Assembly (NCBI GenBank): GCA_000733355.1
Contig: JNVV01000001.1
Coordinates: 3,444,278 to 3,508,277 of the forward strand
DNA: 64,000 nucleotides
Direction of reading: 5' to 3'
Source: Falciphora oryzae
Lineage: Eukaryota > Ascomycota > Sordariomycetes > Magnaporthales > Magnaporthaceae
Shown: one piece after another, positions 22,053 to 32,400 of the stretch
Layout: each line of letters starts with the position of its first letter
Numbering within the stretch: position 1 is the stretch's first letter
Program-made: the position numbers and the translations under genes
The notes under the pieces: generated by a model
Seen by the model: only the letters and a program-made list of their open reading frames with translations
What the model was told of the DNA's origin: nothing
Databases searched by the model: none

Positions 22053-22324
22053 TAGGATGCTATGTTAAGCGTGGGCATAGGGCTTCGCGGGATGCGTTTT
22101 GCATTAGCCACGACAGGGTGCTAGCAGGCATGTGTTTTATTCCTTAGATGTGCCAAGTGCGCTTTTTCTTCTTGTAGCTTCTTGGCCTTTTGCTTCTTTT
22201 TCTCTTGTATATCTGAAGAAAGCCTATACGGTCTTGGTAATTCCGAGCATCCCTCATTCCCTTGTAACGTGCTCGTCGATTCTAGAGTATGCATACTTGA
22301 GAACTACATTGGCATCAATTCGCC

Positions 22325-23584
22325 TCAGTCATCAGATCCTTCCGCCTTTTCCTTTTTCGGTGGCTCGACTGCTGCTTGCGTGGCAGTTTCGATAGAGACC
22401 TCGTTTGTATCCTTCACATAATCTTTGATGTAGGTTGGCACTGCCCGGCTGTTGGAAGGACCCGGTATCGGCTCGCCGAGGGTCTCGTGGACGGGCACGA
22501 CGCCGGACCAGACCCGGGCGCAGAGCTCTGCGTCGGCCAGATCGCGGGCGTCGTCGTGCGGCTCGCCCGCTCGCACTTTCGCGCTGCCCGACTTCACCTT
22601 GACGCGGAGGATGCTCGTGCTCTGGAGCTCGGCCGGTGTGGGCGGCCCGCGGGCGTCACGCCAGCGACCGGAGACGACGGAGTCTGTTATGAGTTCCATG
22701 GCATCTGGGATAAAGTTAGAATCAGTCCAATTTATTGTCTTGGCGTACCATCGCGTTGTAATTGGGGTGGCTTAGAACGTGTGATAACTGTTTGCTGTGA
22801 AAGAATTGACCGTATCAAAAGATGGAGCCGCAGTTCAAAACGAGAAAGAAAAGGAAAAAAAAAAGAAAAGAAAAGAAATTGTGATGCAATAAAAGAAAAG
22901 AATATTATTGGCCAAAACATTTACTTACATAGTCGCTCCTCTTCATCCGAGACAAGCTCTGCGTAGCCAAAGAGTATGGCGGAGCGATAGTTGTAGCTAG
23001 AAGAAAAGGGAGAGAGGGCGAGCACGAGGCCGTCGACGTGACTGGCCGATATGCAGACCGGGAGGCCGCCAGCCCCTTGCTCTTGGCCGCCGGCAGTGCT
23101 CTTCCGCGAGAGGTTTGCCATGCGCGCAGAGACGTAGCCGTGTAGGTAGAGGTCGAGCACTTCGCCCTCGTCGGCGCTGGGACGGGCGAAGGAGCCCATC
23201 TGCCCGATCATCGGGAGGGTCACTGGAAAGGGCGAATCGGCTACATTGAAGGAGACGTGAACGAGCCTGGATGAGTTGATGATCTGATGGATCGTCCTGA
23301 GGGCGTAGACTCCTGGTCGGCAGATATTAGTGGTTGATATAAAAGTCACGAAGCAAGAGAGCCATGTGTGATTTGGTTTAGTTACCTCGATCACCCAGCC
23401 GCTTCACCGAATTCACGGCCTCCTTTGGATACTCGAGTTCGAGTCTAGGCATGACGGAATGCGATGCTATCGGGTTCTGGATTTGGGGATTTTGGTGGTC
23501 AGGATCAGGAGAACGTTCTACACCCGAGAATGATCGTTGTTCGAGCGGGTTTTCCGTGGTCAACGAAGCAAGTGCTATCGTCAT
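22325..23584 (-). CDS. PNPOx-like FMN-binding split-barrel protein
   Basis: Exons 23584..23386, 23312..22929 and 22704..22325; introns 73 and 224 nt; phases 1 and 1; 320 aa. Family: pyridoxamine-5'-phosphate-oxidase-related flavin-nucleotide-binding proteins (bacterial NimA-like and fungal homologues). The core begins with LEYPKEAVNSVKRLGDRG-VYALRTIHQIINSS. Split-barrel strands follow with FPVTLPMIGQMGSF, LPVCISASHVDGLVLALSPF and SYNYRSAILFGYAELVSDEEERLY. The helical part contains AMELITDSVVSGRWRDAR. A Lys/Glu-rich tail (PPKKEKAEGSDD) closes it. Substrate unknown. It converges with the preceding gene, with a 272-base interval. Intron 2 is long for this locus and carries an A/G-rich tract. An alternative start, MPRLELEYPKEA, would remove 44 residues. 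Confidence 0.85.
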
Positions 23585-26400
23585 TTATACACGAGGATAT
23601 GCTGCGAAACAAACATAGAAGCGATTGATCTGAGTCACCTGCTGCGATACGCTGTACGCAGAAGGTCTCTCTGCAGCACGAATACCGCGACGCTTGCTAG
23701 ATGGCGCAAGGCGTCTTTACTGCAGGGCCGTCAATCCCACCCCACGATTGTCGGCTTTTGGGCCAGCCGGTTTAGTACCTAGCTCAGTCCTTAGCCGCAT
23801 GCTAGCGAATCTCACGACTTCTGAATCAAGCAAGTCCATCCGGCTGGGGTGGTCGCTGCAGCCGAACCGTTAGGAATATACCATCTACGGCCGACTTGCT
23901 CATTGTCATGTGTGAGATAAATACGGAGAGGAGGTGCTTTCCAGCGACTACCAGAGAGCTCTTGGACTATCTGCATCCACGTTGGGGCTGCGATTGTTGA
24001 TTATAGCGAAGTCTTGTCCACGGCCGAGCGTCAAGAACGGCGGGATGCGAACTCATTCGCATAAGCATCCAGCATGTGCAGCCGCCGTATCGGGAAGATC
24101 GTGCAGCAAGAAAGAAACGGCAATATGTACATAACAACAAGCAACTATCGTAAGCGTGCATATCCGTCTTCGGCTCCGGGGCTGTTTGGTTGCATTTTGC
24201 CAAAGAAAACAAGCGGCAGAGCCTCGGCTGGTGACGGCTGAATGCAGAGATGTAGGCTCGATCCACGGCTCGGTCTCAGTCATGATCTTCCTTTCTGCAG
24301 CCGCACGGATCGACGCATGCCATGATGAAGAGATTCACGGCTCACTCATACCTGCGAGCGGTGTTCTACGCCGAGCAGCCTACACAGCGGCAGAATTTGG
24401 GTCTTCATCCCATCCGAGGCGAGGTAGATCTGATGTCATGGATGCTACCTCTGGAGTCGGGGTTTTTTTTTTTTTTTTTTTTTTTGATTGCTCCCGCTCT
24501 CCCAAAGGTTCAGCCGAGTAGGATGGGATGGTCTCTCCATGGGCGGCTCGGGCTCGGCGCTTGGGATTGATCGATGATCAAGTTCAAATCCCGCAAGGAC
24601 GAGTCATCCCTTCCGACGAGACTAGGCGGTCGGGGTGGCTGGGAGCCGAAAGCGCGAGTCTCGCCAGAGCGGGCGGCTGGTGGCAGCGAACCAGCAACCT
24701 GTCGCGGCGGCTGGTAGTCGTCTGGACTCTGGCAGCTCCTGCCTGCGAACTGTTGGCGCCAAAGAGGCAGTACGCGGGCATCCGCACGGACCACTGGGCG
24801 CGGTCAAATCTTTTGGGCGGGGCACAGGCCAAGAGCCCGCTGGAACATTGGCCTGCAGCGAATCTCGCTCGTGCTACCACCCTCCCCAGCCAGCACACGG
24901 GCCACCAAGAGCCTCATCAATCACATCGAATTGTGGGCGGGTGCTGGATCCCCATTTGTTTCTCCAAGGCAGCACAGCGGCAAACTGGCACGCGAACAGG
25001 AGAAGGGGGAGAAAACTGTCCGTCTTCTCGCCACCAATCCCATCGATCCACATCTTGCTTGCGCCTTTACTATGCAACAGCAGCGCTGGCTGGCCCCCTG
25101 CCTCCTTCCCCCTGCCGGACTGCGCAAGCCGCACAGCAACGAGCGACGATCTGGCCGAAGCAACCGAGGAGGGCGCCAGACGAGACAGGTGTTCGTCTCG
25201 CGGCGCCTGTGGGGATGCGACGAGCCGAAAGCGGTGGTGCCCGGCCGAGTTGGCGCGTTGGGCAGGCAGGACAACATGGGGTGGAAATCGTGCGGCTCTT
25301 CGACCGAAAGCCTATCGGGCCTGATGAAGAAGCAGCCGCCCACTCTCGAGATGGAGAGACCAATCTGGCCATGCCACGCCATTGCAGCGGCCGGGTGAAG
25401 GAGCCCAGAACGCTTTTTTATCAAAATCGGCTTCTTTGCCTCCAGACGCGAGAAAAAGGGTCAGATGAGCAAATTCCACACCATGGGCGACCCCCCCACC
25501 TCGTCGTGGATCCCATGGAACTCCTTGGGTTTCAAGTGAAACAGAGTCTAACGTTTATCGGGGACCACTCCCAGCCTAGCCCTTGCCAGCCTTGCCTTAG
25601 GCCCAATCACCACTCTCGCCTTCTCTTCGGCATGACAGACGAAATCCAGAAGTCTCGAACCCGAGCAAGCCCCCCTGGCCCGGTGATCCCTGTTTGAGAC
25701 CGAGAGCAAACCATTTTTGGGTGTGTGGTGGCTCTCGGTTATGACGGTATCCACGGCTGCTGGGTGCTGCGTGTTGCTGCAGGTCCGTCTGCTCGCTGCT
25801 TTGAGGTTGCAACCACTGAGAGCGAAGCACGCAATTAGAGAGAATGCGTGCAGGGCCTATCCCTGATGCAGCCGCCGACTTTGATCTCAAAGTGGCCAGG
25901 GCTCGATCGTGCTGTCCGAACCCGCGCGTGCGGACACCACAGGCAGCCGACGAGCCAAGATCGACGCCTTTCCGTTTCAACGGTCGAGGCCGTCTTTCCC
26001 TTTTGTGCCTTCCTCTCTATGTATTCCAGAAATACCCACGCACGCGCCTAGGGACTCCACTTTGACAGGTTCGCTCCAGACAGTTTGCTCCCCCAACCCG
26101 GCCGCAGAGGCTGTCTGTTTGTCTGTCTGTTCTTTCTTTCGCGATCCCACCTTGCCTTTCCCATTCTATCCTGTCCATGCGAGTGACGATGGACACCATC
26201 GCCTAACATGCCGCCATCACCAAAGGCATTGGTGCTCGCATTGACTATGTACTAGTCGACATGGTCCATTCACTTCTTTGATACTATATTCCTCCCCTTT
26301 TCTTTTCCTTTTATCGTCCTTTGCCCCATTGACTGGGACGTTACCTTCTTTATTTTGGCGGACAACCGATCTAAACCTCCTCTAATAAGGCCGCACCACC
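23585..26400. other. 2.8-kb upstream region of the 7-helix repeat gene
   Basis: Between two genes that diverge. It holds a 23-T run (24463-24485) and a CTGT-rich stretch near 26110-26130. Between 24528 and 25697 several frames are open on both strands at once (longest 389 codons). Composition looks like GC-rich chance openness and I recognise no family, so I do not call a gene. Confidence 0.5.
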
Positions 26401-29400
26401 ATGGCGGCTCCAGGAGGCACATCGGCTTTGATCGCCGCTTTCGCCTTGTCAGTGCCTCCCTATCCAACATCCGACATTCGAGTGTGGCGTCGCGGCGAGA
26501 TTCGGGAGACTGAAGACGAAGATGAGGATGAATGAAAGAGAATGGAAATTGCAGGCAATGGAAGGGAGGGTGAGATCCGATGGGGAAGTTACTAACAAGC
26601 GTGCGGGAGGATAGTGGAATCGTCGTCAACGGAGCGTCAGCTGCCCTTTTCCTTAACGTCAAGGGCCATGGATCAACAATATTTCGGGACGGCCTGAGGC
26701 TGGCCCTCACCACATTCCTTTTAAGTGCCGCCCTATGGGCTCAGACTGGATTTATCGCGACGGCGATCGACGTGACCTCGGCGTCATCATGCTCTATCGC
26801 CAGCATCTTCACCGCGCTTTTCGACCAGCTCGCCCGTTATTCGATCGAGCAGTTCATGCTATGGGGAATGAAGACCAAGAACAACTCTGGCGCCGGCCAG
26901 ATGGTTCTGCAGGTCATTCTCGCCGGTCGCTTTATTGCCGGTGGCGTCTTCGTCGGCTTTGTCAGGCGACAGGAGCAGACTGTCTGCGCGCCCGTCTCGT
27001 CGCTGCTGCCTGTGTCGGTGACAGTTGTCGCTCTCGACGCCGTCATCATCGTCATGCTCGCGGCGCGGGCATTTAGTGTCGGGCTGGTGGAGGACGCCAA
27101 GTCGGGCGTCGCGCGCAGCAAGGCGGTTGTTTGGATTCTCATAGGATTCGCCATCTGGAGCGCGACGAGCGTGACTCTGCTCCTGGGAATGCCGACCATG
27201 GACCTCACCCTCCGAACCGCCCTGCCCGCCGCAGGCCTTACCTTGCTAATCATTATAGTCACTGGATCGATCGACTCCTTCTCGAGCATCCCCAGGCAGC
27301 GCCAATCGAGGCCCCCCGAGTCGCCCAGAAGGGACGTCGATACGCGAGACATTTCGACCTCGGGCTCCCAAGGATACCCGCCGATGCGCTACGAGGATCT
27401 CAAACGCGAGGAGGTGAACATGTCTGAGGCTTACGCACAGCCCAGGGAGGCCCCGACGGCACCCGCTGGCTCTGCCAGCATGCCGCAAGGGGATGCGGCT
27501 GTGATGGGAAGGCATGGAGTTCCAATCCAGGGTGCTCTCTTCCCTCCGCTCAGGTCAGCTACCGAGCCTGCGCCTCGCCCTCGCCAGGCCGTGGCGCCGC
27601 AGCAGGGTAAGAGGAGCCTGTTCGACGCCAAGGGTGGTCCGGCCGCGGCCGTGACGGTGGGTGGAAGACTAGCGATTTCGAAACCGATCCTCGAGTCCGA
27701 CAGCGGGATGAACCCGCTCAACAAGATCCCCACCATGGACCTGGCTGCTGCTGCCCAGCAAGACAAGGAGCGGAGGGAAATGTGGGCCAGGATGCAGAGG
27801 GAGTCTACCCTCATTGCAAGTCGACCTGCCCCCCAGCCGCCGAGCAGTGACGGGGACGGCAGTGTGGTTCCGGCAACGATGTTGTCACCGATGCCCATCG
27901 GATCGGCCAAGACGTCCTCGGCGCAACTTTCTCCTGGTGTGGAGGAACTCAGGAGGAGGTCACCTCGTCAATCACCCGGCCCTCGTGAGGTTGAGGCCGA
28001 TCGTCCCGAATCTGCGCGGTCTGCTAGGGCGCCGTCGCCCCTCAGGCAGGACAGCTCGGAATCAGGAGCGTTAAGCCCGCCTCCCGCCCCGAAATCTGCT
28101 TCTGAGAAGTCTATGGCGTCCTCTCCCCCGCGTCAAAAGCAGCCGCCATTCCCTCTGCAAAGAACAAAGAGCGAAGCGCCACCGAAGGTTATCGGTGCGC
28201 CGACGGAGGCGGACCGGGCCAACATGGCTCCCACAGCCGGCCAGTTCCAGGCGCCACTTTATGTGCCAATCCGGCCGTCAAGGCAACGCGCCGAAACAGC
28301 CGAGGCTGTCCCGGAGCCGCAAAAGACTCCGTTGCAGCGGCGCCCGACCATTGGGCTGCCTGGGAACCCCAGGGCCCGTGCTATGACGACCACAGCGCCT
28401 GTGGCACCCGATGCAGAGGTTCAGAAGCACCAAACCATCATGTTTATCAACAACATCACATATGACGACCCGTCCGCGGTGCAGAAGATCATCGACGGAG
28501 CGAACACTGGCAAGGCCCTCGACCGCGAGGCCCATGAGCTGGAGTTTGAGCCGATCTCATCAAACTCGGTCGTCAACCGACCAAGACCGATACCTCGGAA
28601 GCCCGAGAAGGACCGCGCCATCTTCCCCGCCGAACAGTCGCCAAGCCAGACCCATCGGAGGACAAAGTCGGGCGGTTCGATAGCGAGCAGGAAGTCGATC
28701 CTCCTGGCCTATCCTGGCAGCCCGACGCAGCTGCCTCCGCTGCCGCCGCCGCCAAAAAGCGCTGGCGGATTCTCCAGGCCGCACCCCAACGACACCAAGA
28801 GCATGACCTTTGACGAGAAGATGAATCTCTTCTACCCCTCGGGTGTGACAAGCAGGAGAAGGTCCTCTGTTCCGGAGATGCCCACCATCCCGGCTGTGCC
28901 GCCCTCCAACTTCTTCGACGTGAGCGAAACGGAAACACAGATCCACGACGAGACGAGGTCACGGGACACGAGGACAACCAAGAGCTCTTTCAAGACGGAG
29001 AGTGTTCTTGACGTCGACGAGCTTGCCCAAACGCCAGGGCAACGCCAAACTATCGGCGACTCGGTGCGGTCGGGCGGGCGTGGTGAGATCGACAGCGTCT
29101 GGATTGCCGGAATAGAGAGAGAGGAGGGTCAAAGGAACCGACCGTCTCTGGGTGACGCTGCGAAGCGGGCGTCGTCGCCGGTTCTCCCGCCAGCCCGGGA
29201 ATCCATGTGGGCAGAGAGCGTGACTTCAGGCACCAAGACCCCGACCGACGTAGGAACTACCGCCTGGGGCTCTGTCCACTCGCCGGTGGCCCCGGTGAAC
29301 ATCCAGAGGGTGGCGCAACCACCGAGGAGCACTTACATCCGTGCCAGGCAGAACAACGAGGCTCCCCCAGTCCCAGAGGTGCCAGCAGGTCTGTCGATGA

Positions 29401-32400
29401 GCAACATCGCCAAGGAAGATGACCGAGAGTCAATCCATATGATTCTGGATACCTCGATCGATTCGTCGACCGATGCATCAACTGCAGACTCGCCGCAGAC
29501 TCCCGTTGGAGCGGACGAGGAGTTCATGCTTTCCAACAACGTCTTTCCCAGCTGGCACAAGCGGGTTGGAGATGACCTGCTGACGTTCTCGGAGAGGAAG
29601 GAGAAGATGCGGTCGCGGATGCCGCCTCCGACCCCGCTGCTCCTTCGTGCTCCGTCGACAAGGAACCCGGTTGTTGTCAAGGCCGCTGAGCCGTCGCCGC
29701 TGGAGTCACCGGACCATGCGCTAAAGCTGATTCAAGCGCAGCTCCAGAGAATAGACCAGCCCAATCGAGACTCGGTCGGCAGCCAGGGGACGCGCCGGCT
29801 GGAGCTTCTCGACAACCTCGAGAAGGAGATGGACCAGTGGCGACACACGAAGCACGACATGCTGAGGGAAGCCCGGGATTCACTCTCGACAATCCGCAGC
29901 TCACCGAGCATCGACTCGCGGCCGCCGTCGCTGGTCAAGAGCCCGGCGCCTCCGCCGGTGCCTCCCAAGAGTGGCACGACGGATACTTCCAGGCACGCGA
30001 GCGTCATCATGGCGGAGCGCAGGGCGGCGCGGCGAGAGCTGCTGCGGAACGCCAGCAGCACGTCGTCCAAGTCCGGAGAGGCATCGCTGCCTGCTCGCAG
30101 CCCGGCCGACTCGGTGCACCCGGCGGCGTCGTCGTGGCAGCGGCGGCTGGCCGAGGCGCAGACGGAATTTGCGGAGCACGCGCCGGAGCTCCTGGCGGCA
30201 CGCAAGCAGAACTTCCTCGCGCTTGCCCAAATGGGTAGCCCGACACCGCCGGACACCGACGAGTCCGACCACGAGTCGGGCGAGCTCTCCCCGGAGACCC
30301 ACGCGGTATTGGCATACACCGCCTCTTCGGTGCAGGCGGCGACCCACAGGACGCTCTGGACCCCGGCCACGCAGGTCAATGTCGTGTCGACATCCCTGCT
30401 CTGGTCCCCTCCCCGGCGCGCTAGCGAGAGTCCTGTCTCGGACTTTGCGCTCAATTTGCCGGTCACGAGCGGAGCTCGTGCAGTTCCCCGCAAAGCTGAC
30501 GGGCCCCTGGCCATCGAGAGCAACAAGCTCTGGCAGCAGTCGCGGACCGCCACTAAGCGCTACTCCACCGGCCTGTGGCAGCCACGCTACACTCCCGCCC
30601 AGCCCTCGTCGCCTTCCAAGTCTGGCCAGCCCCAACAGCGCCAGCAATCGCAGGCTCAGCCCAAGAAGCAGGTCCCGGTTCGCTCGTCCACTCTTAAGCC
30701 ACCCCGACGCACCCGGCGCATTACCGCCCTCCCGGACATTCTGGAGAGCCCTCAACCGCTTCCGGACAAGAGAGGCACCCTTGGCATCTTCCAGTTCCCC
30801 TGGGGCGAGAGGTCGGACTCGGCTACCGTCCAGCAGCCTCGACAAACCATGTTCGCCATGCCCGGCACCATGACCTCGGGCGGCCCTGCCATCAGCGCCG
30901 CCCTTGAGGCCCGCTCAAGGCAGTTCGAGGCGTCCGAGTACTCGTCGTCCTTCTTTGACGACTATGACGACGAAGACCTGCAGGACTCGGACGACGACAT
31001 CATCGAGGATGAGGAGGACTCGGGAGACGACTTTGACGAGACTACTCTCTGGGAGATTGCCAGCCTTCTCAAGACCGACAACATCCCCACCAAGAACAGA
31101 GCGGCCCCGCAGACGCTTGCCACCACCAGCTCCGTCGTGGATGACTACATGGACGACGCCTCCGACCTGGAGGAGGCTGACGAGGCCCGCGAGTCCATTA
31201 TTGTTGGTCTCGAGGGTATGATGCCGGAGCCGCAACAGATGGAGGAGCAACAGGCGGATATCCTGGCCCAGCAGCTTGCCATCAGCCAGCTCTGGACCGC
31301 CGCCCGCGAGGAGAAGCGCCGCAGCCAGCATGGCCTCGGCCTGCCCCACCCCGATGCCGACACCTGGAGGCAGTATGACGCCGTCTCGGAGACTCTCCGG
31401 TCACAGCCCCGCCAGTCGGAGATTGCGCCTATTGAGAGCGACGAGCTGTGGCAGCCCGCTGGACAACAGCAACAGCAGAAGAAGATGAAGAACAAGGAGG
31501 TCGCCGTCCTGCTCTGGTCTGCCCGCAACAGGGTCACCAAGACCAGGGGCGACCACGGAAAGGGTGTTGCCCAGCCTGACGCGGCCACCTGGAGCCTTTA
31601 CGACACTGTCCGCGAGACTATCCGAGCGCTCCCCAGGCGGTCCGAGCTTACTCCGATCGAGAGCGACCAGCTCTGGCAGCCTGCAGGCCAGCAGAAGGTA
31701 GCGAAGAAGACGCAGCCGACACTGGCCAGAACGGCCCTGATGTGGTCGGCGCGCTCGGCTCCGAAGGCCAGGGGTGACCATGGGAAGGGTGTTGCCCAGC
31801 CTGACGAGGAGACCTGGAGCCGTTACGATACCGTCAAGGAGACGATCCGGGCCCCGCCCCGTCAATCGGAGCTTGTGCCCGTCGAGAGCGACGAGCTCTG
31901 GCAGCCTACGGGCCAGCAGAAGGTAGCGAAGAAGATGCAGCCGACGCTGGCCAAGACGGCTCTGATGTGGTCGGCGCGCCCGGCTCCGAAGGCCAGGGGC
32001 GACCATGGGAAGGGTGTTGCCCAGCCTGACGAGGAGACCTGGAGCCGTTACGATACCGTCAAGGAGACGATCCGGGCCCTGCCCCGTCAATCGGAGCTTG
32101 CGCCCGTCGAGAGCGACGAGCTCTGGCAGCCCCTGGGCCAGCGGGTGATCAAGAAGCAGCAGACCAAGTCGACCAAGGTTGCCATGATGTGGTCGGCCCG
32201 CCCTACTATCAAGGCTAAGGGAGATCACTCCAAGGGTGTTGCTTACCCCGATGCTGCAACCTGGAGCCTTTACGATACCGTCAAGGAGACCATTCGGGCT
32301 CTGCCTCGCCAGTCGGAGCTTGTGCCTGTCGAGAGTGACCAGCTCTGGCAGTCTCGCCCTGTCAAGGCTCATCAAGAGCGGAACTGGATTGAGGGCCCCA

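Noticed and set aside
24528..25697. 389-codon + strand frame
   Set aside because: Other frames on both strands are also open here; composition is Arg/Ser/Pro/Gln-rich and no domain is recognisable. Kept as unresolved non-coding DNA.
26580..26614. ATG at 26580 as start of the giant protein
   Set aside because: It falls inside a sequence with a perfect branch site and acceptor, and gives a truncated first helix; the 26401 start with splicing fits better.
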